A DNA stretch of 64,000 nt from JARBUG01 sp035628915. Its GTDB lineage: Bacteria; Bacillota; Sulfobacillia; Symbiobacteriales; Symbiobacteriaceae. Of the stretch, positions 33,692 to 42,302 are shown piece after piece (the first letter of the stretch is position 1; every line of letters starts with the position of its first letter). The notes under the pieces were generated by a model. That model did no database searches, was not told the origin of the DNA, and saw only the letters and a program-made list of their open reading frames with translations. The translations under genes were made by a program, and so were the position numbers. The stretch is from assembly GCA_035628915.1 (NCBI GenBank), contig DASPIW010000057.1:124001-188000 (forward strand), given 5' to 3'.

Positions 33692-35482
33692 TTGTGGAAA
33701 GTGCTGAAGATGCTGCTCTTCGGGGGCGCACCGAACGAGGCGCCGCCCCGGCCGGACCCGCCGGCACGCACCAGGGCCGAGCGCAACGCCCCTGTGCCGC
33801 GGCCGTCGATCAACCAGGACGGGGCGAACGACAGCGGCAACGGGAGCGACGTCCGAAAGGTGACGCCAGCGATCGGGCGCGGCCGCCAAAACGGCGGCGG
33901 CGGGTTGAGCACGGACCTGGGAGAGAACCTGGAAGCGCTGCAGAAGATCTTCGGGAACAGCGCCGACCTTGTTTTCCGCACCTTCACCATCGATGGGCTG
34001 AACCTGCGGGCTGCCCTTGTCTACCTGGACGGCCTCGTAGAGAACCCCGGCGTCAATGATTTCCTGCTGCGTCCCCTGATGCAACGAGGCAACCAAATCC
34101 GACTGGCTGTTGAGCAAAGCCCGGCCCCCGGGTACCCGGGAGAAGCGGGGGCCGCCCGTCATCCGCTGCTGCGCAACCTGCAGCAGTTTCTGGTCATCAA
34201 TACTGCGGTGACCGAGCGGGCCGTATTCAGCGATCTGGTCGACGAGATCATTTCAGGCTCTACGGCGCTCCTGATCGATACCGTTCCCGCCGCTCTGTCA
34301 GTGCCCCAGCGGGGGTACGAGGAGCGGGGCGTGCAGGAGCCCCCGACCGAGGCCCTGGTGCGCGGCCCCCGTGACGGCTTCGTGGAGTCAGTCCGCATCA
34401 ATATGTCGCTGCTCCGGCGCAAGCTCCGGGATCCCAGCCTGCGGCTGGAGATGTTTCGGGTCGGCCGCCGGACCAACACCGATGTCGTCATCTGCTACGT
34501 GGAAGATGTGGCGAACCCCAAGATTGTCGATGAGATCCGGACCCGCATCAAGGGGATCGACATTGACGGGGTTCTCGAAAGTGGCTATTTGGAGCAGATC
34601 ATTGAAGATCACCACTTCTCCCCCTTCCCGCAGATTCAGAACACCGAGCGGGCCGACCGGGCCGTGGCGAACCTGCTGGAAGGGCGGGTGGTGATCCTGG
34701 TGGACGGGACACCTGTCTGCCTGATTTTGCCCTCAGTCTTCAGCCAGTTCTACCAGGTCCCCGAGGACTACTATGAACGCTTTCTGATTGCCACCATGGT
34801 GCGGGGCATCCGCGTCATCGCTCTCTTCTTCTCCCTCACGTTTACGTCGCTTTATGTGGCGTTGATCTCGTTTCACTCCGAGATGCTGCCCACAAAGTTC
34901 GCCGTGGCCGTCGCGGGCGGCCGTGCCGGTGTCCCATTCCCGTCGGTGGCCGAAGCGTTCTTCATGGAACTGACCATGGAGATCCTGCGCGAGGCAGCGC
35001 TGCGGCTCCCCAAGGCGATCGGCCCCACGGTCTCCATCGTGGGAGCGCTGGTCATTGGCGAGGCGGCCGTGCGGGCCGGCATCGTCTCGCCGCTCATGGT
35101 CATCGTCGTGGCCCTGACCAGCATCGGTTCCTTTGCAGTGCCCAGCTACAGCGCTGCAATCGCCCTGCGCATCGTCAAATTCCCGATCATCCTGGCAGCC
35201 GGGACCTTCGGGATTTACGGGGTCATGCTGGCCGTCATCGGCCTTGTTGTGCATCTGGCCTCGCTCAAGTCGGTCGGCATCCCCTACCTGACGCCGTTCG
35301 CCCCCGCCCGGAGCACAGATGCGAAGGACACCCTCTTCCGGGTGCCGCTCTGGTCCATGAACCGGAGACCGGCGCTTCTGCGGACCGGTGATCCAACCCG
35401 CATGCCGCACACGACCAAAGTGCTGGGCGACGAGAATCTCGGACTGGAAGGGGAGAGCGGACCTGGCAAGCCAGAACGGTGA
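33692..35482 (+). CDS. Spore germination receptor A subunit (GerA family)
   Basis: GerA-type A subunits sit in the spore inner membrane and form part of the germinant receptor/channel. The 596-residue protein has a Pro/Gly-rich N-terminal tail (about 1-70), the soluble GerA domain (about 78-345) with FGNSADLVFRTFTIDG and IDGVLESGYLEQIIED, and a C-terminal membrane domain with about five helices. That domain contains RVGVPFPS-like AGVPFPSVAEAFFMELTMEILREAALRLPK, highly typical of the family. The start is a TTG with GGAG 9 bases upstream, since an in-frame stop lies just before it. It is the first gene of a plus-strand ger operon. Confidence 0.95.
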   Translation: MWKVLKMLLFGGAPNEAPPRPDPPARTRAERNAPVPRPSINQDGANDSGNGSDVRKVTPAIGRGRQNGGGGLSTDLGENLEALQKIFGNSADLVFRTFTIDGLNLRAALVYLDGLVENPGVNDFLLRPLMQRGNQIRLAVEQSPAPGYPGEAGAARHPLLRNLQQFLVINTAVTERAVFSDLVDEIISGSTALLIDTVPAALSVPQRGYEERGVQEPPTEALVRGPRDGFVESVRINMSLLRRKLRDPSLRLEMFRVGRRTNTDVVICYVEDVANPKIVDEIRTRIKGIDIDGVLESGYLEQIIEDHHFSPFPQIQNTERADRAVANLLEGRVVILVDGTPVCLILPSVFSQFYQVPEDYYERFLIATMVRGIRVIALFFSLTFTSLYVALISFHSEMLPTKFAVAVAGGRAGVPFPSVAEAFFMELTMEILREAALRLPKAIGPTVSIVGALVIGEAAVRAGIVSPLMVIVVALTSIGSFAVPSYSAAIALRIVKFPIILAAGTFGIYGVMLAVIGLVVHLASLKSVGIPYLTPFAPARSTDAKDTLFRVPLWSMNRRPALLRTGDPTRMPHTTKVLGDENLGLEGESGPGKPER

Positions 35483-36587
35483 AGAGCATGGCAGCATTAC
35501 GCCGTATCAGTTGGTCACAATCCTGGTGGGGGCCAACATCGGAGCCGGAGTGCTCGCCTTGCCGCGGCTAATCGTCGAGCAGGCCGGCACCGGCGGCCCG
35601 CTGGCCACCCTCCTGGGGGCGATTCCAGTCACCTTGGCCTGGCTGGCTGCGACAAAGCTGTCCCGCTGGTTCCCGGGCCGCAGTCCCGTGGAGTACGCCC
35701 CGAAGGTGCTGACCCGGCCCGTCGGCTGGCTCTATTCAGGGGCCCTCCTGGTGATGAAAATCCTGATCACGGCACTGGCAGTCCGTGAGTTCGGCGCCGT
35801 GGTGCGCACCGCGGTGCTCCCCAGTACCCCGGTCGAGGTGACGATCATACTGCTGCTCCTGACCACGGCCTACTTTGTGCGCTATGACCAGCAAGTCTTC
35901 GCCCGGGTGTTCGAAATTTTCTTTCCGATCATGTTGGCGCCGCTGACCACCATCTGCTTGCTCGCGCTCAAGAACGCCCATGCCTACTACTTGTTTCCGT
36001 TGCTGGGCACAAGTGGGCTCGGCCTCCTGCGTGGCGCTGTCCTCGCGACTACAGGCTACGTCGCCTATATGGTTGCACTCTTTCTACTCCCTTCTCTCAA
36101 CCGGCCGGAAAAGGCCGTCAAAGCCGGACTCGTAGGGATCGGTCTGTCAACCTTCGTCTACATGCTGGCCGTATCGGCCACCCTGGCCGTCTTCGGGCTG
36201 GAGGAGACCAAGCTCCTCGTCTGGCCCACATTCGAGCTCATCAAGAACACTACTGTACCGGGCTTCATCCTGGAGCGGCTGGAGCCGGCCTTTCTCGGCA
36301 TCTGGGTGGCCGCCGTCTTCACCACAGTGGCCGCTACTTACTACGCTACCCTGCTCAATATCGCCCAGATGTTCAAGCTGCGCGACCACAAGGTGATGGC
36401 AATCCCCCTGGTTCCCATCCTTTACATCATCGCCATGGCGCCGCCTGATGTCCATACACTCTACCAAGCCGGCATCACTTGGGGGCTGTTTGGGGTAACC
36501 ATGAATGTCGGCGGGCCGGTGTTTATGACCGGAATCGCACGCTTGCGCAGGAAAGGGGCGACCCGGAGTGCCGCACCGACGCAGTAG
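35388..36587 (+). CDS. Spore germination receptor B subunit (GerB-family permease)
   Basis: GerB proteins are APC-superfamily transporters that bind the germinant. The protein has about ten membrane segments beginning at SITPYQLVTILVGANIGAGVLALPR and no obvious break. The start is unsettled: the GTG at 35388 gives 399 residues and overlaps gerA by 95 bp. The conserved region begins near 35490, and a strong AAGGGGAG site precedes a CTG at 35463. The real product may thus be about 25 residues shorter. It overlaps gerC by 20 bp at its 3' end. Confidence 0.9.
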   Translation: MIQPACRTRPKCWATRISDWKGRADLASQNGEEHGSITPYQLVTILVGANIGAGVLALPRLIVEQAGTGGPLATLLGAIPVTLAWLAATKLSRWFPGRSPVEYAPKVLTRPVGWLYSGALLVMKILITALAVREFGAVVRTAVLPSTPVEVTIILLLLTTAYFVRYDQQVFARVFEIFFPIMLAPLTTICLLALKNAHAYYLFPLLGTSGLGLLRGAVLATTGYVAYMVALFLLPSLNRPEKAVKAGLVGIGLSTFVYMLAVSATLAVFGLEETKLLVWPTFELIKNTTVPGFILERLEPAFLGIWVAAVFTTVAATYYATLLNIAQMFKLRDHKVMAIPLVPILYIIAMAPPDVHTLYQAGITWGLFGVTMNVGGPVFMTGIARLRRKGATRSAAPTQ

Positions 36588-37713
36588 ACGAGTTGCCCTC
36601 CTGCTGACCCTGATCCTCTTCCTCACGGGCTGCTGGGACCGGCGGGAACTGGAGGAGCGCAGCAACGTACTCGTCGCCGGCGTGGACGTGTGTGACGAAG
36701 GCGAGGGCTGCGAGATGGTCGTCACACGCCAGATTGCCATTCCCGGTCAGATACCCCTGGGTGGCGAACGCAGCGGGACGCGGCAGGCCGATACCGTGGT
36801 GGTGATGAGAACCCCCGCCGCTAACGCCGCCGATTCACTCGCGAGAGCCCAGGCGGACCTGAACTGGAAGATTCATATCGGTCACAACCGGATGATCGTC
36901 CTGAGCGAGGCATTCGCTCGCCGCGGCGTGGCGCAGTACTTCGACTACCTTCGCCGTCTGCCGGAGTTACGGCGGCTGCTATGGCTGGCGGTTGCCGAAG
37001 GCAGGGCGGAGGATGTGCTCAAGGCCAGGCCCGCTCTGGAGGATGTGCCGGCCCTCTACCTGGCCAGTATGCTCGATGACGCCATCAAAGGAGGCCGCCT
37101 GCCGCAGGTGAACGTGGGCGACTTCATGATCAAGACGTCTAATCGTGGCGAGGAGGCGGTCGTGCCGATACTCCGGATGGCGGGGCCGGATCAACCGGAA
37201 CTGGCCGGACTTGCCGTCTTTTGCGGCAGCAGGATGGTTGGCAAGCTCACCCCTGAGGAGACAGCCACCTTCCAGGAACTCCAGGGCAGACGGAAAGGAG
37301 GGGAGCAGTTGGAGGTGACCCTGTCGCCGAAGCAGAACGCTACCGTCTCCGTTTATGGGCGGGGGGCTGTTTACCGACTCCAATGGGTGCAGGGGCAGGT
37401 CCGTGTCCAAATCGCCCTCGAGTTGGAGTCGGAACTGATACGGCTGAGCCCCGGCCAAACCGGGTCGGATCTCCGGACATTGGAATTGATTGAGCGCGGG
37501 GCCGCAAAGATGGTGGAAGAGCGGGGCGCTGCTCTGATCCGCAAGCTCCAGCACGAGTTTGGGGCCGATATCTTATCCGTTGGGGAGCGGGTCCGGGCTT
37601 ACCTGCCAGGTGCCTGGGCTGCCATCCCGGACTGGCCCGCCGCCTTCGCCGGGGCGAAGTTCAGCATTGACGCCCAAGTCAGCGTGCGGCGGACCGGCAT
37701 GTCCATGGATTGA
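36568..37713 (+). CDS. Spore germination lipoprotein C subunit, copy 1 (Ger(x)C family)
   Basis: GerC is the lipoprotein subunit of germinant receptors on the outer face of the inner spore membrane. The 381-residue protein (GTG start) has a signal peptide with lipobox LTGC, so Cys22 would be lipidated. It is followed by the family motif WDRRELEERSNVLVAGVDV. The three-domain GerC body ends with the typical IDAQVSVRRTGMSMD. It overlaps gerB by 20 bp. A second gerC copy follows 33 bp later. Confidence 0.93.
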   Translation: MPHRRSRRVALLLTLILFLTGCWDRRELEERSNVLVAGVDVCDEGEGCEMVVTRQIAIPGQIPLGGERSGTRQADTVVVMRTPAANAADSLARAQADLNWKIHIGHNRMIVLSEAFARRGVAQYFDYLRRLPELRRLLWLAVAEGRAEDVLKARPALEDVPALYLASMLDDAIKGGRLPQVNVGDFMIKTSNRGEEAVVPILRMAGPDQPELAGLAVFCGSRMVGKLTPEETATFQELQGRRKGGEQLEVTLSPKQNATVSVYGRGAVYRLQWVQGQVRVQIALELESELIRLSPGQTGSDLRTLELIERGAAKMVEERGAALIRKLQHEFGADILSVGERVRAYLPGAWAAIPDWPAAFAGAKFSIDAQVSVRRTGMSMD

Positions 37714-37746
37714 GCAATCCAAAACGGTTTGAGGGGGTACGCCGCA

Positions 37747-38895
37747 GTGCGCCGAACCCGAAGACTGTGGGCGGCCCTTCTCCTGTCATGCCTGCTGTTG
37801 GCTGGCTGCTGGGACCGGCGGGAGCTCGAAGAGCACAGCACGGTTCTCGCCTCCGGTGTGGACCTGTGCGCGGAAGGCGACAGTGAAGGGTGCCGACTCG
37901 TGGTGACGCGCCAGATCGCCATTCCCGGTCGGATTCCCCTGGGCGGCGGTGAGGGGATGGGCGGGGTGCGGGACACCGTGACCGTGATCCGTTCCCCCGG
38001 GAAGGACGGCCCCGATTCGGCCCGCAGGACCCAAGCTGCCCTGCACCGGAAAATCAGCTTTGGACATATCCGAATCCTGGTCTTCAGCGAGGAGTTTGCC
38101 CACCATGGCATGACCGACTTTGTGCAGTACGTGCGGCGAATTCCGGAAGCCCGCCGCCTACTTTGGGTCGCCGTGTCGGAGGGGCCCGCGGAGCAGGTAA
38201 TCCGCTCACAGCCTTCGCTGGAGCGAGTTCCTGCGCTGTTCCTCAGCGACATGTTCGAAGACGCGGTGAAGACCGGCCGGCTGCCGAACATCTACTGGGG
38301 CGATTTCCTGGCCCGCATCTCCAACAAGGGGGAAGAGACAATCGCCCCCCTGATTCGGATGCCGGCGCCCGACCACCCGGCGCTGACCGGTCTGGCGGTC
38401 TTTCTCGGCCATCGGATGGTGGGGAAACTGAACCTGGAGGAGACAGCGACCTACATGGAGATGCGGGGCCTGAAGCGGGGCGGCGAACTCCTGGCTGTCC
38501 CCCTGCCCAACGGCGGCAAGGCGTCCCTCACGGTATACGGGCGGAAGGCCCGCTGGCGGCTGGGCTTGGCGAACGGACGCATCCGGGCCCGCGTTCGGAT
38601 TGATTTGGAGGCCGACTTGAACGAGTTGAGTGTCGGACTACGGAGCTCTGACCCTGCCGTGGCCGGGCTGATCGAACGCGAAGCGGCCAGACTGGTCTCC
38701 CGGCGTGCAACGGCTCTGACGGCACGGCTGCAAAAGGAGTTCAAGTCGGACATCCTGGGCCTTGGGGAACTGGTGCGAGCCCACCTGCCGCAGGCGTGGG
38801 CCGGCATCCGGGACTGGAATTCCGATTTCGCCCGGGCGCAGTTGAGCTTTGACGTGCAGGTCAGTGTGCGGCGAACTGGCATGACGATGGATTAG
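37747..38895 (+). CDS. Spore germination lipoprotein C subunit, copy 2 (Ger(x)C family)
   Basis: This is a tandem paralogue of the preceding gene. The GTG at 37747, with GAGGGGG 9 bases upstream, is preferred over a TTG 18 bp earlier, giving 382 residues. The lipobox is LAGC with Cys21, followed by WDRRELEEHSTVLASGVDL. The C-terminus FDVQVSVRRTGMTMD mirrors copy 1. Similarity runs along the whole length with substitutions throughout, consistent with an old duplication. Two C subunits beside one A and one B could provide alternative receptor complexes. Confidence 0.92.
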   Translation: MRRTRRLWAALLLSCLLLAGCWDRRELEEHSTVLASGVDLCAEGDSEGCRLVVTRQIAIPGRIPLGGGEGMGGVRDTVTVIRSPGKDGPDSARRTQAALHRKISFGHIRILVFSEEFAHHGMTDFVQYVRRIPEARRLLWVAVSEGPAEQVIRSQPSLERVPALFLSDMFEDAVKTGRLPNIYWGDFLARISNKGEETIAPLIRMPAPDHPALTGLAVFLGHRMVGKLNLEETATYMEMRGLKRGGELLAVPLPNGGKASLTVYGRKARWRLGLANGRIRARVRIDLEADLNELSVGLRSSDPAVAGLIEREAARLVSRRATALTARLQKEFKSDILGLGELVRAHLPQAWAGIRDWNSDFARAQLSFDVQVSVRRTGMTMD

Positions 38896-38937
38896 CGGGC
38901 GGGGGCGAATCGACGAACGGGAAAGGGGGTGACGGCG

Positions 38938-39150
38938 GTGTGGCTTGAAGGGCTGCAGCAAGCCTATACCGCATCAGCATTGGCAATCACCATCTTCTCC
39001 GGTCTGCTCACCCTTATGGTGGAACGGTTCCTGTACGCTCGCCGCGGTTACAAGCGGGAGGCGGCCGTGACCGCGTTCTTCGGCTGGCTCTACGTGGGGG
39101 GCGGGCCGCTGTTGTATCTGGTGTTGTCGCTCCTGAAGGCGATGGGGTGA
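38938..39150 (+). CDS. Small two-helix membrane protein at the end of the ger operon
   Basis: From the GTG at 38938, with AAGGGGG 8 bases upstream, the product has 70 residues; a GTG 9 bp earlier is also possible. There are two membrane helices (ALAITIFSGLLTLMVERFLY and FFGWLYVGGGPLLYLVLSLL) joined by a basic loop (ARRGYKREAAV). Small membrane proteins of this sort occur in some ger operons as accessory D-type subunits. The call here rests on position and topology, not on recognised homology. Confidence 0.75.
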   Translation: MWLEGLQQAYTASALAITIFSGLLTLMVERFLYARRGYKREAAVTAFFGWLYVGGGPLLYLVLSLLKAMG

Positions 39151-39171
39151 GCCAGGGTTCCAGGCATGCAG

Positions 39172-39200
39172 AAAAGGTGGATGAGCAAGGCTCACCCACC
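39172..39200 (-). terminator. Terminator between the convergent rbgA and ger operons
   Basis: GGTGGRTGAGC and GCTCAYCCACC pair over 10 of 11 positions with a 3-base loop. On the minus strand the stem is followed by TTTTC, so it should end the rbgA transcript 37 bases after its stop. It may also act weakly for the plus-strand ger operon. Confidence 0.75.
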
Positions 39201-39236
39201 GCTTATTCGCGTCCTCAGCTTCAACAGCGCGTCAGG

Positions 39237-40088
39237 CTACACCGGCGCCCGCTCAAGGCTGATGCGTCCCAGGCGCCCCTCGCGGAACTCCCTGAGTACC
39301 AGCGCAGCGACCTTGTCCGTTTCGACGGCGCCCCCGGCCCGCAGCAGTCCGCGGTGTCGCCCAATGGCCTCGATGCCGGCGCCCAGGTCGCCGGTGACCT
39401 CCGTAAGGCCCAGGCGATCAGCCAGCACTTCCCGCGCGTGTTCCCAGAAGTAGGGCAGTAACTGGCCAACGACCTCCATCTGGTCGTAGACGTCATCTTT
39501 AATGGAACCGATGGATGCCAGCAGCACGCCGTCCCACTGGTGGTCGAACTTGGGGACCAGAATACCCGGCATGTCCAGCAGTTCGATATCGCCCCCGATG
39601 CGCACCCACTGCTTCCCGCGCGTAATGCCCGGCTTGTCGCCGACAGCCGCCTTGCGGGCGCCGACGAGCCGGTTGATCACCGACGACTTGCCGACATTGG
39701 GAATGCCGACGGCCATGGCTCGGGCCGGCCGGGGCTTTCGCCCCTTTGCCGTCCACTCCGCCAGCTTGGGCGCAAACGCTTCCCGGATGGTGCTGATGAC
39801 TTCCCTGGCGCCTGTACCTTTCACGGCGTCAATGGCGACGGCGATTTCGCCATGCTGGCGGAAGTGGTCCAGCCAGCCCCGGGTAGCGGCGGCATCGGCC
39901 AGGTCAGCCTTATTCAGCACTTTGATGCGCGCCTTGTGAGCCACCAGCTTCATTAAATCCGGGTTGCTGCTGGCCCGGGGACAGCGGGCGTCCACAATTT
40001 CGAGGATGACGTCGACCAGCGGCGCGTTCTCCTGCAGGACGCGCTTCGCCTTTGCCATATGCCCCGGAAACCACTGGATCACGGGCAC
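39237..40088 (-). CDS. rbgA: Ribosome biogenesis GTPase RbgA (YlqF)
   Basis: RbgA is the circularly permuted GTPase needed for late 50S assembly in Firmicutes. From the GTG at 40088 (GGGGGG site 7 bases upstream) it has 283 residues. A GTG at 40082 overlapping the lepB stop as GTGA is an alternative. The start of the protein, IQWFPGHMAKAKR, is diagnostic. The G4 motif NKADL comes before G1 GIPNVGKSS and G3 DMPG, the permuted order of this family. The C-terminal RNA-binding domain is present. Its usual neighbour rnhB is displaced by the ger operon. Confidence 0.96.
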   Translation of the reverse strand: MPVIQWFPGHMAKAKRVLQENAPLVDVILEIVDARCPRASSNPDLMKLVAHKARIKVLNKADLADAAATRGWLDHFRQHGEIAVAIDAVKGTGAREVISTIREAFAPKLAEWTAKGRKPRPARAMAVGIPNVGKSSVINRLVGARKAAVGDKPGITRGKQWVRIGGDIELLDMPGILVPKFDHQWDGVLLASIGSIKDDVYDQMEVVGQLLPYFWEHAREVLADRLGLTEVTGDLGAGIEAIGRHRGLLRAGGAVETDKVAALVLREFREGRLGRISLERAPV

Positions 40089-40684
40089 ACGAAAACCCCC
40101 CGGTACAAGTTTGGTGCTGCATCGACAGGATTGATAAAGCGGCACATCCGGCCCAGCGGCCAGACTCGGAAAAAAGCCATGCCCCTGATGTAGTCGAGGT
40201 TTACGGGACCAAACCACCGGCTGTCTTCGCTGTTGTTCCGGTTATCGCCCAGGACCCAGACCGAGTCCGGCGGGACGGTCACCTCGGCGGGACTGTCTTC
40301 TTCGGACAGCCTGATGCCGGGCGCTTCCGTAAACAACTGCCCGTTGACAAAAACCTTCCCCGCCCTGATCTCTACCCGGTCGCCTGAGACGGCCACCACC
40401 CGCTTGATGAAGTCGCGGTCCGGCTCCTTGGGATATTGAAAGACGACGATATCGCCTGGCTTCGGCTCTCGCAGCCACTGGTACACGAACTTGTTGACCA
40501 GCACGCGCTGACCGCTGTGCAGCGTGGATTCCATGGACGAACCCTCTACGCGGTAGACTTCAACGAACTGCCAGCGAACTACCAGTGCGATGATAAGCGC
40601 CATGATCAGGGTCTCGATGACTTCACGTAACGGGCCTTTCCGCTTGCCGGGCGGTGGGACCTCTGTGATCTCTGCCAAGTCCAA
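40079..40684 (-). CDS. lepB: Signal peptidase I
   Basis: This enzyme cleaves signal peptides from exported proteins. The 201-residue protein has one N-terminal membrane helix (about residues 22-40). The catalytic Ser50 is in VEGSSMESTL, and Lys94 is in DFIKRVVAVSGD. The final conserved region is VLGDNRNNSEDSR. The start is a TTG at 40684 or, with better spacing from GGGGGG, a TTG at 40678. It overlaps rbgA, so the two are translationally coupled. Tandem terminators separate it from rplS, leaving little room for a promoter. Confidence 0.95.
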   Translation of the reverse strand: MDLAEITEVPPPGKRKGPLREVIETLIMALIIALVVRWQFVEVYRVEGSSMESTLHSGQRVLVNKFVYQWLREPKPGDIVVFQYPKEPDRDFIKRVVAVSGDRVEIRAGKVFVNGQLFTEAPGIRLSEEDSPAEVTVPPDSVWVLGDNRNNSEDSRWFGPVNLDYIRGMAFFRVWPLGRMCRFINPVDAAPNLYRGVFVCP

Positions 40685-40718
40685 CCCCCCAAAGTCGCAT
40701 CCCTACATCCAAGTACGT

Positions 40719-40746
40719 AAAAGCGGGACTGAGGGTTCAGTCCCGC
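40719..40746 (-). terminator. Second terminator between rplS and lepB
   Basis: A perfect 10-bp stem, GCGGGACTGA/TCAGTCCCGC, with a 4-base loop is followed on the transcribed strand by TTTTACG. It ends only 35 bases before the lepB start. Confidence 0.85.
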
Positions 40747-40762
40747 CCCGGCCGCACGTGAG

Positions 40763-40812
40763 AAAAAGGGACGCCCCGTTCACCACCCGCGCGAGTGTTG
40801 ACCGGAGCGTCC
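40763..40812 (-). terminator. First terminator after rplS
   Basis: GGACGC and GCGTCC, extended by CCG/CGG across one mismatch, form a stem with a long loop, followed on the transcribed strand by CTTTTTCT. It starts 11 bases after the rplS stop. Confidence 0.65.
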
Positions 40813-40822
40813 TTCTTGTAGA

Positions 40823-41179
40823 CTACTTCTTGACGAAAGTCTTCTCGCGGATACGGGCGGCCTTACCGGTGAGGTTCCGCAGGTAGTACAGCTTGGCACG
40901 GCGGACTACACCGCGGCGGACCACTTCGATCTGGGCGAGGCGGGGGCTATGGACAGGGAACGTACGCTCCACGCCGACGCCGTAAGAGATACGGCGAACG
41001 GTGAAGGTTTCGTTCAGGCCGGCGCCCTGGCGGCGAATGCAGACGCCTTCATACGCCTGGATACGCTCACGGGTACCTTCGACGACCTTAACGTGCACCC
41101 GAACGGTGTCGCCAGGCCGGAAGGCCGGAATATCATTCCGCAGATACTCGCGCTCGATCTCGTTGATGATGTTGGACAT
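40823..41179 (-). CDS. rplS: 50S ribosomal protein L19
   Basis: L19 lies at the 30S-50S interface. The 118-residue protein from the ATG at 41179 (AGAGGTG 8 bases upstream; a GTG four codons earlier is less likely) has the usual sequence. This includes DIPAFRPGDTVRVHVKVVEG, RIQAYEGVCIRRQG and the basic C-terminus AKLYYLRNLTGKAARIREK. It has its own strong promoter, a leader of about 85 bases and two following terminators, so it can be expressed as a separate unit from trmD and lepB. Confidence 0.98.
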   Translation of the reverse strand: MSNIINEIEREYLRNDIPAFRPGDTVRVHVKVVEGTRERIQAYEGVCIRRQGAGLNETFTVRRISYGVGVERTFPVHSPRLAQIEVVRRGVVRRAKLYYLRNLTGKAARIREKTFVKK

Positions 41180-41270
41180 TACAAGTTTCACCTCTTTGAC
41201 GTGGCGTTCATGCCAAGGCTCCAGCGCGTGGGTTGCTCGGCAGCGGACCGCCCGTTATGACACGGCTTTT

Positions 41271-41299
41271 ATTATAGCAGGGAAGCATGGCCCAGGCAA
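41271..41299 (-). promoter_or_regulatory. SigA-type promoter of rplS
   Basis: On the minus strand TTGCCT (41294-41299) and a perfect TATAAT (41271-41276) are 17 bp apart in the trmD-rplS gap. The leader of about 85 bases upstream of rplS is long enough to hold an autoregulatory ribosomal-protein leader; its fold was not resolved. Confidence 0.8.
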
Positions 41300-41306
41300 G
41301 GAAATC

Positions 41307-42083
41307 TCAGCGCCCGCGCCGTTTTTTGCCGGGCTTTGCGGGCGGCGGGGAGCCCGTCAGATCGGCCAGATCGACCTGATCTTCGTAGGAGAGCTCGATC
41401 TTCGCGAGCAGGTCCGGGCGCCGTTCGAGCGTCCGCCTGAGTGCTTCCTTGCGGCGCCAGCGCTCCACCGCTCCGTGGTTGCCGGAAGTCAGGATCTCCG
41501 GGACCCGCCTGCCTTCGAACTCGATGGGGCGGGTGTACTGTGGGCCCTCCAGCAGGCCCGAAGTGTGCGATTCGGTGATTGCGGATTCGATGTCACCGAG
41601 CACGCCGGGAATGAGCCGGGAGACGGCTTCGATGATGACGAGGGCGGGCAGTTCGCCGCCCATCAAGACATAGTCGCCAATGGAGATTTCGTCGGTGGCC
41701 ATGGCCCGGATGCGCTCATCGAAGCCTTCGTACCGCCCGCAGACCAGGACCAGATGATCCTCCTGTGACAGGTCTTCCGCCAGGGCCTGGCTGAAGACCT
41801 TGCCCTGGGGGTCCATGAGGATGATGCGGGGCGGCCTGGCCCCGGCGGGCGCCCGCTCCCTGCACCAGGCGAGGGCGCCGTGGACGGGCTCCGGCTTCAT
41901 GACCAGCCCGGCGCCGCCGCCGTAAGGGTAGTCGTCGGTCTGCTGGTGCTTGCTCAGGGCAAAGTCACGAATGTTGACCACCCGGATATCCAGCAGCCCC
42001 TGCTCCTGTGCGCGCCCCAGGATCGACTCCTGCAAGGGGCCGGCAACGATGGGCGGATGGATTGTGAGCAAGTGAATCAACAT
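41307..42083 (-). CDS. trmD: tRNA (guanine-37-N1) methyltransferase TrmD
   Basis: TrmD methylates G37 of tRNA and prevents frameshifting. The ATG at 42083 with GAGGGGGGTG 8 bases upstream gives 258 residues; longer readings enter the family C repeat. It has the knotted SPOUT core: DDYPYGGGAGLVMKPEPV, VLVCGRYEGFDERI, EISIGDYVLMGGE and LPGVLG-like LIPGVLGD. The N-terminus LTIHPPIVAGPLQESILGRA differs slightly from the usual LTLFP form. The tail is Pro/Lys/Arg-rich. It follows rimM across a repeat element. Confidence 0.97.
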   Translation of the reverse strand: MLIHLLTIHPPIVAGPLQESILGRAQEQGLLDIRVVNIRDFALSKHQQTDDYPYGGGAGLVMKPEPVHGALAWCRERAPAGARPPRIILMDPQGKVFSQALAEDLSQEDHLVLVCGRYEGFDERIRAMATDEISIGDYVLMGGELPALVIIEAVSRLIPGVLGDIESAITESHTSGLLEGPQYTRPIEFEGRRVPEILTSGNHGAVERWRRKEALRRTLERRPDLLAKIELSYEDQVDLADLTGSPPPAKPGKKRRGR

Positions 42084-42128
42084 GGGCTGGCACCCCCCTC
42101 GATCCTTGGGCATTGGGACAGGGAGTTT

Positions 42129-42245
42129 GCCACGGAGGACACGGAAATCACGGAAGACGCGGAAAGGAACAAGGAAATAAAACGGCAATATAAATTCCAA
42201 TTTTGCGTCTGCCTCAATCTCCGCGTCTTCCGTGTCCTCCGTGGC
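42129..42245. repeat. Family C element with both inverted arms, between rimM and trmD
   Basis: The left arm, GCCACGGAGGACACGGA followed by AGACGCGGA, and the right arm, TCCGCGTCTTCCGTGTCC then TCCGTGGC, are inverted copies. They enclose an AT-rich centre of about 55 bp. This is the best-preserved member of the family and shows that it is a small element with inverted ends. Confidence 0.85.
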
Positions 42246-42253
42246 TAGATTCC

Positions 42254-42297
42254 CAAAGGCCGCAGATACCGCAGACCCACTGCGACATCTGCGGCCT
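42254..42297 (-). terminator. Stem-loop after rimM
   Basis: A perfect 11-bp stem, AGGCCGCAGAT/ATCTGCGGCCT, with additional pairing inside (GCAG/CTGC) starts 5 bases after the rimM stop. It is followed on the transcribed strand by TTTGGG. A partial terminator or processing signal is likely. Confidence 0.65.
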
Positions 42298-42302
42298 CTC
42301 CT

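Noticed and set aside
33637..34059. Plus-strand 140-codon frame starting with ATG after AGGGGGAG in front of gerA
   Set aside because: It has an attractive start but runs out of frame through the GerA N-terminus with an Arg/Pro/Gln-rich composition. gerA in the other frame is clearly coding.
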